Source: Caenorhabditis elegans (lineage: Eukaryota > Nematoda > Chromadorea > Rhabditida > Rhabditidae). Taken from it: DNA of 64,000 nt. Numbering within the stretch: position 1 is the first letter of the stretch; the number at the start of each line of letters is the position of its first letter. Location: assembly GCF_000002985.6 (NCBI RefSeq), contig NC_003284.9, positions 14,198,001 to 14,262,000 of the forward strand, in the 5' to 3' direction. The notes beneath the pieces are model-generated. The model worked only from the letters and a program-made list of their open reading frames with translations, made no database searches and had not been told where the DNA came from. Made by a program: the position numbers and the translations under genes. Positions 35,944 to 47,731 of this stretch are shown in pieces.

Positions 35944-37309
35944 TTAATATTTGGTTAGTTCCTGATGCATATTTCTTGATCTGACAAAAAATCGGTTATT
36001 AAGAAAAACCTTGAGAAAGGGTAAACGTTCGATGCACTTTTGACGAAGCTGTAAAAATCTTATTTCTGACTAATCTTTGAATATGTATTCAAGAAACTTA
36101 CAGTGCTACTGAAATACAGCAAAAGAAGCGGCTGAGTCAGAGTTAGTGCGTCACTAGCAAACGGAACCAGTAAATCTATCCAGTCCACTAAACGTTCGAA
36201 AAATTCAGAAGAGTTTTTCAGCTCCAACAGAAAAATTATCGCTTTAAATGTGGATAAAACTGCTAGAAAAGAGTCAATGCCAAACATAGCAAGCGACATA
36301 TAAAATAAATTTGTGTCCGGAACACTTCTCAATGTTCTTAAAATGGAAGTTATGTTCATATTGTTTCCATTGCTTGAAACTTACTTTTTCAATACAAGCA
36401 GTTTTTTATATGCCTTGATGTTCAGAACGGTGTTAAAAATTGTAATGATAAATAGATTTGGAGCAAGGAATCCATAGATTGCTTTATGTCCCTGAAAATG
36501 ATTTAAATGGAAAATCCACAACTGTATAGCAAAAAAAGGTTACCAGCGTTGAGCTTATGTAGAAATTGTCCTTTGAGCTCACATATGTGTAGTATGAACG
36601 ATTGAAAAAAATCAGGCCGGCTGGAATCATTGGATATACAAACATAATAGTCACAAATATCCATAGCGAACGTTTCCATCTTTTCTCAATATCAAGTAGA
36701 CTAGTGATTGCGCAGAATCGATTGTAAGAGATCAGAAAGTTATAGATGTACTGAGTATACGCAAAATAATAATGTAGTGCATGAAATAAGTTGATCGGGC
36801 AGCCCATGTTCATATTGAACTCATTATGTGTGAGAAAGAAATTAGAAAGATTTCCGTTTATTCCAGTGTTTTGAGGAAGACGGATACTTATAAAGCTGTT
36901 TAGATAGGTAAGGATATTCTGAAAGTTAACTTGTTTATTCTGTGCTAGGTTAGTCAGATTGGAGCTGAGATTAAATGATAAAAAACCAATGATGCATTTT
37001 ATTTTTTTCGATTCCAGTACATTTCGATTCATGTATATACCGGAACTATGTCTTATAAATATGTTGAAGAAAAAACAATCATATCATAAGTGTATGACCC
37101 TTTTAAAGTTTAAAACTGAAACTTCTATGAACCATGATGTATCCAATCGCGAATAGTCGATAAAAGGGACTCCCAATCATTGAACTACTTGCACAGATGA
37201 CAGCGGTTACAAGAGTATAAAGCAAGAGACAAACGATTCCATAAATAGTGGAAATTATCAGTCTTAAAGGACTTGAAGATGGCATGGTTTTTGTATTCGG
37301 CCAAAACAA
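35944..37309 (-). CDS. Seven-transmembrane chemoreceptor (Srg/Srv-type), tandem paralogue, 332 aa, 5 exons
   Basis: Exons: 37309-37133, 36918-36544, 36491-36385, 36336-36102, 36048-35944 (333 codons with the stop). Exons 2, 3 and 4 are 375, 107 and 235 nt, identical in length to those of the receptor at 31668-32876. Aligned motifs include FYRLFAIGYIM, ILTYLNSFISIRLPQ, FFLTHNEFNM, YYFAYTQYIYNFLISYNRF and PFASDALTLTQPLLLLYFSS. The final exon gives TLRQKCIERLPFL, matching the partner's TVRRCCIWPFPCL. The gene is intact except that the only in-phase donor of exon 1 is ATG|GTTCAT, a poor splice site compared with GTAAAA in the partner. It could be a recently weakened receptor or simply inefficiently spliced. 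Chemosensory role inferred from family. Confidence 0.82.
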
Positions 37310-38546
37310 TACAAAGCTGCAAGTAATGAGAAAATTTCAGAGAAATTCAGAAATACTTTGATATTCAAATAAAAACGTTAGAAAAATCACAAGGCAAATC
37401 TTTTTAGAAAGTAAGAAAAAATCATAAAATTGAGTATATGCAAACAAGTTCAGACAAAACGTAAAAAACAAACACGAAAACAAGTTGCAAACGGGATTGC
37501 AGAAAATAATTATATCTTCCTTTTTGTTCAGCGTCGATGAGGTGGCTGGCCGCGCATAGTCAGAACCTCCACAATTGCAAGGATAAAAATGCAAGCGTAA
37601 TGATCACGTAGCATGTTTGTGACTCAATGAAAAGTTAGTCTACAACTGCAACGCTGATTAACTAATGACGAAACGTCATGGATTTCGAATTATACTAAAG
37701 AACCGCACAAACTGAGTAAGAAATACTTTAAGCAGAAATTGAGTAAAAGTTGCAAAAAAGGTGGAAAGTTTTGAGGCTGAAATTGGAAAAAAGACAGACA
37801 AAAAGCATTGTCCGTTTGCGGAAAAAAAGTGAAACTAACTGTTAATTGACCTTACAATGAAATTGTGGCAAGACACACTCGGTAAATCCGTGTGTGTCTT
37901 TAAATTAGCATTTCTGAATATTGCTAAATTACCATCAGATATGTGCGGCATTCGTCATTTGGCACACGCAGAAAGGCGGCACAAAACCGGTTTTTTGAGC
38001 TCGGCATATACAGAAATGCAGAGTTGAAATTTTTTTGGTGGATGACGAAAATGCCATTTTACAGAAAATAAAGTGAGCGGCATAATGGCCTATGCCGCCG
38101 AATGTCGCTACTACGATACATGCCTGAACAATATCTATTTTTCAGATTCACAAGTCACGAGCTTCTGGCCTTCCTCATTGCATTTTTCGCGCTCCATTGA
38201 CAATCGCCTACCGGACAACGCGTGGGAAAGTCATGTACTCCACACTTCCACGAAGACGAGGCGTGAATAATGTACACCACGCCCGCCCCATCCCCCCATT
38301 CCGCACGCCCGCCCTATCACACTGACACACTGTGTACTGCGGCTGACGTTGCGCAGGCCGCGTCTCGCTATAGCTGCGTAATGTCGGCGAACCTGTGGTG
38401 TGGGGTGTGCGAGACGTGGTGTGGTGCGGGCGGGCGAGAGTACCGCCCTCGTGGAAGCCCTGTTCCATACGCACAAATACAATCAGTTTTACAATGAAGA
38501 ACCGCGCCGCGGCGCGACATGCAACGCGCCGTAAATCTACCCCGGC
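37310..38546. other. Intergenic; GC-rich repeat at its right end
   Basis: 37310-37900 is AT-rich with no exon. 37940-38110 carries GGCAT-type motifs of repeat character. 38190-38540 is GC-rich and ends in GCGGCGCGACATGCAACGCG then CCGTAAATCTACCCC, a frequent C. elegans dispersed repeat. Long frames on both strands here (up to 116 codons) follow from GC content, not coding. Confidence 0.5.
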
Positions 38547-38743
38547 TAGGGCTGGCAAGAGAGCGACCTAGGTCGCTAGGTCGCTGATTTTATTTAATGC
38601 GACCTGCGACCTATGCGACCTGCGACCTAGCGACCTGCGACCTATGCGACCTGCGACCTAGCGACCTGCGACCTATGCGACCTGCGACCTAGCGACCCAG
38701 GTCGCTGTGCGACCTGCGACCTTGCGACCTGTGCAAGTCCCTA
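38547..38743. mobile_element. hAT-like MITE with internal GCGACCT array and 8-bp target duplication
   Basis: The ends TAGGGCTGGCAA and (inverted) TAGGGACTTGCA are flanked by the identical 8-bp direct repeat ACCCCGGC (38539-38546 and 38744-38751), as produced by hAT transposases. The interior is a tandem array of GCGACCT units alternating with TAGCGACCT and TATGCGACCT, closed on both sides by GGTCGC inverted copies, so it folds into a hairpin. Non-autonomous, 197 bp. Confidence 0.88.
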
Positions 38744-40722
38744 ACCCCGGCTCTGGCCGAGTCAAAATGGCTTAATTCGGCAAACTCTTACATTTAAAAA
38801 TATGAGGGAAGCCAGAAGCGCATAATAAGTGACTTATAGTAGTTTATTTCGAGGATGTTCAAAAATTTAATACGTCCCAGTGTTTTAGGACGAACTACTT
38901 TTTTGATTTTTATAGCCCAAAGAACAAAATTGTATTAATATTTTCTATATACTTCTTGGCCGAAATGGATAGGTTTTCATTTGAAAATATCTATTCAGCA
39001 CAATTTAGGAAAACATGGTGAACTTCAAACAGCAATTGCAAGCATGAACAGGGCACAGAGTGAAACTACTGCTCGCCTTAAATAATTTAAAAATTATTAA
39101 ATTCATAAGATGGTCGGGTTTAAAAATTATGGAGATCGCAGAAAACGTGAGACACTTTGTCATCTTGTAAGAAGCGAATGAGTAATGGGATTGAGAAAAT
39201 AATGTCTGTATCATTATTTATTGTTTTTTTTTCTTCCTTGACACTGAAATATTTGGTTCGAGACTGATTAGTCATTTATCACTAAAATATATACTCGCAG
39301 TTCATAAATCATAACGTAAAGAAGAATATTTTTCTTTTGTTGTTTATTGATGATATTTTTTTTTGTTGTTTATGTATCATTAAACTTCAAAGCAGCTTCT
39401 CACACTTTTTGATTTTGAGGAGGACTAAAACGTAACTGAACCTTTCTTGCATTATGAACTCTCTGCTGAAAAATACACCAAATTCGGGTTCCAGGGTAAT
39501 TAGTTCAGAAAATGTCAGACGAATCAACGTCAGAAACTTCCTGAACAAACGTAGATTTTGAAATTTTTATGCAAACTTTAGAAACGTTTTAAATAACTTT
39601 AGTTTTCTTCCAAAACTTCCAAACAGTTCTCAGTCAATCGGCGGTTGATATGAATGTGGTCCAACTCGAAAAATGTTTCAAGTTTTTGAGATAATCTGTA
39701 TCACGTATTCGTCAAGGAAAACGTACGACACGAATGGCTACTGCGAAAGTTTTTCTATTTTTAATTATGAAAATCAAACTTTTGCATACGTAGAACAAAT
39801 TAGAAAATTGAATATCATAAACTATCTTAACCTACGTAATTTTGAAATAAATACAATTCACAACATAAAAACATCATTGCTTCTTGATCGCCTTTTTGAT
39901 AATTATGCATTTTCATGACAAAATATGCAAACATCTTTTTAACCCCGTTTAAAATTTTATCGGAGAAACAAGTTGTTTCATGGAGCTTAAAATGTTGTTT
40001 AACCCTAAAACAATTCTAGTGATCTTTTAGAATAATAATTCAAAAAGTGTTTAAAACTGTTGTCACCCCAAGAAACGTTCAATTTCCAATTACAGAACAT
40101 GATCTGGCTTTAGATTTGTAAAAAAATATTTAGCTTGTTTTATAGTATCCCATCCCATCATATTCAACATTAGCATTCTTCATCAATGCATTATGTGCAA
40201 AGCAAGAATAAAATGTTTTTTTTTAAATTGGAATAATCTGTAATTTATTTTCTAATGAGCTGTACTCATGAATGTTATACCTGCAATTCTTGACCCTGAG
40301 CAAGAACTCAGCATGTTTTTTCACTGAGTACATTTTTTAAACAAAAGTAGATATTACTCCCTCATGTGCACGGTTAATAGCTCATCAGTTTTTCACCTCA
40401 ATGACACTCACACAACTCAACAGCCCCAAGTGTGACGGCAAAACCGTCCCCCTTCAAGTATATCGATTCTGCTAATGCCGAAATAGTGTTAGTATTGCGA
40501 AGAGCGCAGACAAGCATAGAAATTGGTGAGCGTGAGCGTGTGCGTGCAAGCTGTGTGTGTAGGTCGTCTATAAATTTTGTTTTCTCTTCTGATTTTCTAA
40601 GTCTTTATACAAAACCCACTATTGATTTTGATTTTTTTAAGATGAAACTGTTTATTTGTCCATAACGTTTTTCTTGTTTCTTGGTTCTTGAAAATTAATT
40701 TTTGCAGGCTTCAAACGTTGCA
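38744..40722. other. Intergenic, upstream of the SAM-domain gene
   Basis: AT-rich sequence without supportable exons. The last part (40430-40710) has a GTGAGCGTGAGCGTGTGCGTG stretch and a TTTTTGCAG acceptor at 40698-40706 that serves the SAM gene's 5' UTR. Confidence 0.4.
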
Positions 40723-42953
40723 ATGAGCGAATCACGCAGGCCACCATTACCGGCAAAAATAGTATCAAATTTAACACTTTTTTCGAAAAACTAAATAGTA
40801 TTTCAGACTGTGAGCCGCGATGATATGCGTAGGTTTGTGCCAGCACTTGACAATTTTGGAAAGCCAATTTTTGCAACGTTTGTCTCAAAAGGTACAGGAA
40901 ATCCAGGCTCTTCTGATCGTCAGTTGTTTGCTTTCTTACAAAAATACAAAAAATAAAAATTTAGAACCGTCAACTTCATCTGCTGGAAACGTACATCGAA
41001 ATTCAACAATCAATCAAGGTGCAAATGATGGTTCAGAAAGAAACACCCGTGCAGTTACAGCTAGACAATCGGCAGGTAGAATCGAAAGTGCACCAGTTGA
41101 AGTCGCAAACCCTGCAACACAATCTGCAATCGTTCAAGTTTTGACAACAGGCGAGGCTAGTCAACTGCATGAAAAAATTCTGGAATCACCCAAAGACAAA
41201 TGGTACTATTACTTGGACCAAACAAGGGCAAACCAGATAGTTGAGGTGGATACACGTTTGCCTAGAACAGAAGGAAAATGTCCAGATCAAAAGGATAAAA
41301 AGCTTGACGAACAGGCTCGTATTGAACGGAACGTTGCTGGTATCTTGAAGAATGCGGCTCTCGAGATTTCAAACAGGTAAGCGACAACATTTCAAAAAAA
41401 AAAACAGCGTGAAGGAATCCTTGTTAATTCGACTTAAAATAGAGGAAGAAGCGCTGAAAAATTTACATTTTGAAGTGTCTCGTGTAGTGAATCCAGCAAT
41501 TACTTATTTCAGAAACGACGATCCCCAGAACTCAACACCAAAATGCAGTGATACCAAGGTTAGTATTCTAGTGCGATGTTCAGTACGGAGTACTTCGTAA
41601 CTGTTGGTTTTAAAAATTCAAATCTCAAATTAATAAAATAAGGAACAACATATTTTAATATCCAGAAACGACACGACTTATTATTTTTTGTTTCAGAAAA
41701 ATACCAAAATTTCACCAAAGAAATCTGCTTCGCCGATTAACCAACCCAACAAGCCCGACGCCGATGACATCAAAATGGGCGACGATGTTGCCAAACTGCC
41801 ATCGCCACCAAACTTGAGCAACAAGAGAAAAGCAGCCCCATTGAAGTTTGGAAACGAAAAAGTGAAAGCTGCAAAACTATTTGACAGTGTGCCACCTGTT
41901 CAGAAATGTTCGAAGAATTCAGTTGAAGCGACTTCACCTGGAATGGAATCACAAGATGTAAATGAGTCGCGTAGACTTGTTGCCAAAGTGCTCCCAGATC
42001 ATGAAGGGTCTTCTTCCCAAGATTTGTCGGATGATGGTTATTCATCTCCTGAATCTTCTTCAATGCAACTGGGTCGAAATTCAATGACATCAAACGAAGA
42101 AACTTCTCACCCGGTACAACAGGAAATGAACAAAACAGACATGGTCATCGCAGATGTGATTTCTCAGAACAGAGTCCACCAGCCATCTCAAGGACCTCTC
42201 CATCAAGAAGCTGATGCTCCTGAAGCAAATCGTAGGCAGCCTCGTCAATCAGCAGAAAGCCGACGGAGAGTGCCTGCCAACCCAGAATACATGACACCAG
42301 AAGCTTCAGAAATGCAGCAGCCCGTTCAGCCAGTCAGGCCGACTTTGTTAGCCGTAAGTTTATCGACTTTTTTATCCACTTGTTAAAATGATTTGTTGCA
42401 GTTTGAACATGAAAGTGCACGAGTTTACATTCCAGAAAATTGTGACATGAACTACGAATTGTGGGATGTAAGTAATGTTTTCTTAGAAAACAAATATTGT
42501 AATTTTATGAAAATTTGATAATTTTTTGAACATGTGAAAGCAATTTTACTCTATCAACAATGCTAAATGCTTACATGGCGAAAAACCGTGTTTTGAAGAT
42601 CAAATTTTGGTTTAAAAAAGTCAGACTTCAAGTTAAAAGCTTAAATTAGTTAATTAACCTCTAAAGCAAGTATGTTTCAGTGTCAGGATGTAGCTAATTG
42701 GGCCGCAATGTTCATCATAAATAATCCATACAAGACCGTAGATCCACTCATCAAAGATGCCATTGACGGAAGCATGATGCGTGATTTTCTTACTGATAAG
42801 GATCTCAGGGCCATTCTCAACATCCCATTTGGTCACTACCACAAGGTGAAATACAATGCTGCCAAGCTTATCAATCACGTGGCAGAAATTCGGTACAACA
42901 ACGCGATGAATGTATACGAAAGAGCCATGGCGGTCTGGAATGCTAGAAGATAA
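40723..42953 (+). CDS. SAM-domain protein, 525 aa, 7 exons
   Basis: Exons: 40723-40761, 40807-40891, 40965-41376, 41513-41558, 41697-42353, 42402-42467, 42681-42953 (526 codons with the stop). The ATG follows a trans-splice-like acceptor by 16 nt. The C-terminal 100 residues hold a sterile alpha motif: YELWDCQDVANWAAMFI, then LIKDAIDGSMMRDFLTDKDL, then ILNIPFGHYHKVKYNAAKLI, with the usual five-helix spacing. The N-terminal three-quarters is polar and low-complexity: a small conserved-looking segment (DDMRRFVPALDNFGKPIFATF), a Gln/Ser/Asn-rich region and a basic cluster near residue 238 (NKRK) that could be a nuclear signal. The architecture, disordered with a terminal SAM, recalls Polycomb-type SAM proteins such as SOP-2, but that is analogy, not identification. 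Confidence 0.88.
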
Positions 42954-43860
42954 AAGGATCTCAAGTTCAGCATAGTTTATCTTACAATATTTCTTTTCTA
43001 GAGAACACCTCCACCCATTTCCCCCCTGTCCTTTCATTATCCTTGTTTGTCTAGCTTTAATAACGGCTTTTGTAAACTGCATACCGTTTCTAATTAATTG
43101 TTTTGTTTTATTTATTGCCCATATCCAACTCTGTAAAATGACAAGAATTGCCAAAGAGGTTTTTCCACTTTTCCCCGTTAATGATTTTTTTAATTCTGTT
43201 TTGTTTTATAACCTACATCTGAAACTAAAATATTTCAAATTTTCACCCTTATCAACTTCAATTTGTTAATATTTATTGAAATCCCCAAATACCTCATCCT
43301 TTGTGAATTTTTTATTCCGAACGTGAAAATGAAGAGAATATTTTATTGGATTTATATTCATTTAGAATTAAATGACAGGCCTAATAATGGTACTATGATT
43401 CACAGGACCATTAAATGAACTAATAATACAATTACTCATTTAAGTTTAAAATGCGGGGTATAAATACTACACAAGTACCTCGGATTTGTATGTTAGAGCA
43501 CATTCTGAATCAGACATGGCTCCCTAGAAAGTTTATAATAATTCTGCAAACAAATCGTGTAGATAAAATGTCAAGACGCGATTTTATTTTTAAAACGTTA
43601 TGAATGGTGATAATTATAAATTTGCGAACTTCCATTAAATTAAAATTGCAAGAAAGTCAAAATTGTCTGATGCACACAGTTATTAAGTTGGAAAAGACAA
43701 ATCTGCAGTACAAGAAGAAAGGAGAAATTAAGAAACACAGGGTGCAAAATACATAGAAATTATTAACAGACACTTGAAAAAAGACACAAAATTGAGATGA
43801 CGAAAGTATGGCAGATATTGCAATTACTTGAGATCTTCGTGTTGATTTGAAAATGTGAAA
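42954..43860. other. Convergent intergenic region, 3' ends of SAM and zinc-finger genes
   Basis: UTR-like AT-rich sequence. At 43450-43480 there is a single copy of the terminal sequence of the 12383-13697 element (AAATGCGGGGTAT ... ACACAAGTACC). Confidence 0.45.
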
Positions 43861-45393
43861 TCATTTTTTGTTGACGATTTCGAGAACACGCTTTTTTGCC
43901 GAGCGAGTTTTGGTGTCCTGCATGAGCTCGAAAAGCAAATTTTCGTCGGAATTGTTTCTGTTGAACACGTTAGAAGAAGCTGCCGGTTGTGATGTTATTG
44001 TTCTGAAAAGTATTTGTTGTAAATTATGTTAAGGATTTGTTAATGTAAATAAATTAAACTCTAGTGTTTTCTTTCAAGAAAAGTTCAAAAAGCAAAATAA
44101 TTGTGTTTGGCTCCTGACTATCTAGTTTTTCGTGAAAATAACATACTTCTGTTCATTTGAAGCGGTTTGTGTGGTTTCCTTCAGAAGAATGTCTTCAGTT
44201 AAGTCGGTTGGAAAAATCAAAGCTTGCGCCAGACACTGATGAAAACTGATTGATGGACGATTCACATTCGGCTGAACCGTTTTCTTTTGTAGCAACATGG
44301 GCTTCACTGTCACAACGTTGTTTCTGCAATTGAAAATTTAAATGAAAACAAAATAATTAACGCTAAACTAACCGTTTATTCTGCTTGCGTCTTCGGTTTT
44401 CACGGAATCTGAAAATGTTCTTCTCAATCCATGTGAAGTCGAAAAATAGTTTGAAACTTCTTTCCACACTCTGAAAAATTGTTATTAATGATTTTTTTTT
44501 TGCTGTTTTATTTTTCAAGCACCACATAAAAATTACTGTTTGAATTAAATATTATTGTGAAAATTTAACGGCGAAAACTTGAAAGTTGGGAAACTATTTT
44601 TTTAAACACTATCTCATTTGTTCTGATTGAGCTACTAGAATAAATTTTACACTTATGCTCATGAATTACTGAAAGTCATTGATCTATTGTTTTTTCATTA
44701 AAATTGATGACAACTTAATCCACTAGCACATCGAATCCGTTGTTGTAAACTTTCCTTACCTTCAATTCAATTAGTGCATATCTACGTTGATATTTGGAGT
44801 TTGGTGGTTTGTCCATATAAATCTTCAAAGACTCAATTGCCAAAAAAGATGCCAACGGAGAGCCAAATGAGCAGTTCAGTGTGAAATCGGAATTTTCGAC
44901 TTTTCTGAATTAAGAATATAACAATTTAGACAAAGAAATATAATTTAACTTACTTTTTAATATAACTACTTCTTGTTTGAACATTCATAGCCTCTTTTAA
45001 AGAAGCATAATTATCTTTGTGAATAACTCCCAATTGCATGTATCTGGCTTCTTCAATTTTAATGAAATGTTGAAGGTAGTGTCTTAGGAGTTCCGTGTTG
45101 TTTGACTTTTCTCTACTACAAATCGGGCATTTCAGATTGGCAATCTGGAAAGTTTATGATTTGAAAATTGTTTTTTTATTCCACTTGTCAACTTATATTA
45201 CCTTGTATTGAACATCAGGAATGGATGCGCTACTTGGAGTTTCTTCAAGTACAAAATCTTGAGTGTGATGCACCACAATCTTCAAAAAATGCGATAACGT
45301 GTGTCCTTTATGGTTTGCGGCTTGATTTTCTGTACTTCTCAGTTTTGAGGAAAAACTTTGTGGAGACTTTTCATATTCCAAATTTGGAGTCAT
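43861..45393 (-). CDS. Single C2H2 zinc-finger protein, 314 aa, 6 exons
   Basis: Exons: 45393-45202, 45144-44954, 44904-44760, 44470-44373, 44323-44147, 44002-43861 (315 codons with the stop; all junctions keep frame). An acceptor (AATTTCAG) lies two bases before the ATG. Near residue 70 is CPICSREKSNNTELLRHYLQ followed by H, that is C-x2-C-x12-H-x3-H, a single classical C2H2 finger encoded at the start of exon 2. A folded-looking middle (FTLNCSFGSPLASFLAIESL and QRRYALIELK) follows, then a basic patch (FRENRRRKQNKR) and a lysine-rich end (TRSAKKRVLEIVNKK). One finger with basic patches suggests a nuclear nucleic-acid-associated protein; the specific role is unknown. Confidence 0.82.
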
Positions 45394-47731
45394 TTCTGAA
45401 ATTTGAATATTATATTTTAAAACTGAAAATTGAGAGGTAAAAATGTTTGCTAAGGTGAAAAGAAATCCCAATTATTAAAAGAAGTTTGTTCGTGTAAACA
45501 ATTGTTTAACGAATTTGAATAAAAATTGGGATAAGAGAACAAAATTGTGAGGAAAACAATATTGAAAAAGGAAGTAGAGTCAATTAGATTGTGCATTAAA
45601 AAAAAAACAAAAACAAAATCACACAACAACTTGTCGCTTCATGATGCAACCAAATTGGAGAGTATTAACAAAAGAGACCTAGATGAGCCAGCTGGCGGTA
45701 ACAATCGATGAATCGCCGTCGCATACCGCGTACTGCACGTAAACGAGTCGGAAAGACGACGGGAGAGCAGGGTGGCCGCTTCTTGTAGCAACAAGAGAGT
45801 GTACAGGACAATGAGACATATAGTGGGGGTCGCAGTAGAATTTTGACTGACGGTCGGGGTGAATGCATGATGAGTTTACTTAATGATGAAATTTTCCAAT
45901 TAGTACCGGGGTTTGTATTTTTTGGATTAAAGAAAAAAGAAAAATACCTACCTGTTGTGCATGTTGTATGCAAGAAATTGCGTTTTGGTTGGTAAAATTC
46001 AAACAATAGAGGACACCCTTTGTTGTGAAATAACCCTTTTTATGTTAATTCAATCGATTTTGGTTTTAAGAGCAAAGTTTTCTGAATCAAATATCATGTC
46101 GTTTTTGGCTATATTTCTTACAAGAAACAACTGAACAAGAAAACAAACACATGGCACATTACAATTATGATTTAATTCTAACTTAATTTGAAGGTCATAC
46201 TTGCTGTTTCTAGAATTTTTTGAGGGTTCATTTTTTTTAAATAAAGTTTATCGCTGTGTTAAAATTTTTGTTAGCGGTCTTTTGTTTCATCGAGATAAGT
46301 TACGCTGAGATTGAAGTAAAATTTAAACACTATTTTTTGAAAATACAAAGTATATATTTAGAAAATCGAATTCTACAATAACTGATCTAACTTTGAATTA
46401 AACATAATTCCCTGTTTAACTATTATGTCTTCTGTTTTAGCGTTCAGGAAAATAATCATTTTATTCGTGAATTTTCTGACTACATACGAAACTCAACTAA
46501 AAATTATGCGAACAATGTAAACAATATAATTTTAAATTTCAGTTTAAAATAAAATTATGAGAAATTGCTGTTCAAAATAAAACATATGTGGGTCATTATA
46601 AAATCAACAAGCAAAAAAAGATCCAATATGTACACTACAGCCAGGGCACGCCCTTCACACCTGCATTGCGCGTAGAAATTTGCGTCTGCAGAAAATTTCA
46701 CGCGGTGTTTGCGTACTTATGAAAAAATTATCTATCCAAAAAGATAGGAAAAGGTGAGGAGAGGCTAAGGGCCAATATGATTAGTATATCCAGACGGTGG
46801 CAAAACGCGCGAAAAACCGAGATGGCGAACATTTTCGATAATCCATATACGTTACTCTTTGTTAATAATGTGACGCCTGGGGTACATATAATTAAAATTT
46901 TCTAATCAATAATTATAATATAAAATGTTTCGTATATAAGCAGGAAAGAAGCATGAAGGTAAAATATAAACTATTTGAACATTTGAAAAGTAAACAGACA
47001 ATGTTGATTCGATTCGAATTTGAGAAAATTTCAAGAATCGCAGATAGAATAAGAAAAAAGACACGGAACCAAAACGTCTTCTTGTTGCCGACTTACTAAC
47101 TTACTTGGGTATTCTCCTTATTTTAAAATCCGGAAAATATTTATGATTCCAATAGGTAATTTATTTTTAATGAACATTTAACACGTATATCATTTCTCAT
47201 TTGGAACCATGTACTCTTTGTTAAGTAAAATAAAAAATTAGTTACTATTGCCCAAAGCATGATACGTTGTGTTCAAACTAAACATTTTGTTCAGATTATT
47301 TATATTACTCCGTTGGTGCTCAAAAAACATTCACAGTGGTTAACACTTTTGGTCTTGATAACACGTAAACTACATCTCGCGAAACATCATATGAGAAACA
47401 AAATCATATGTCAAAGAAGCACGTAGACAAGGGAAAATGGGATCATAGCTTTTCATCTTGATATCGAAGTAAAACCTCGTAAGAAAGTATGTGCAACACT
47501 AATCTTGCAAAGGACTAGAGAGAAAGTTACTTCTGCACGTAAGTCACAAAAAAATGTGAAAACTTTGAGAACATTGCCACGAATACTTACTTACATACAT
47601 ATGACATTTTATCTATATCACATCCTAGTAAAATGTTTATAAAAAATTATCAAAATACAGTATAGCAAATGATACCTAAATGTGCAATTGAAATTCAAAA
47701 AAAACCTCATGAATCGAAGAAAAATTATGAG
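45394..47731. other. Intergenic between the zinc-finger and light-chain genes
   Basis: 45660-45870 is a GC-richer block upstream of the zinc-finger gene (its promoter or an upstream non-coding exon); a 113-codon minus-strand frame there is probably incidental. 46000-47730 is AT-rich with no supportable exon. Confidence 0.4.

Noticed and set aside
38208-38558. Minus-strand 116-codon frame rich in Arg and Pro, with overlapping plus-strand frames
   Set aside because: The DNA is a GC-rich dispersed repeat, which has few stop codons in any frame; no splice sites or homology are visible.
42654-43154. Minus-strand 166-codon frame opposite the last SAM exon
   Set aside because: It is antisense to a well-supported exon with five-helix SAM character and to its 3' flank; it is a shadow frame.
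45665-46006. Minus-strand 113-codon frame upstream of the zinc-finger gene
   Set aside because: The composition is unlike its neighbours, with no signal or motif. More likely promoter or untranslated sequence.
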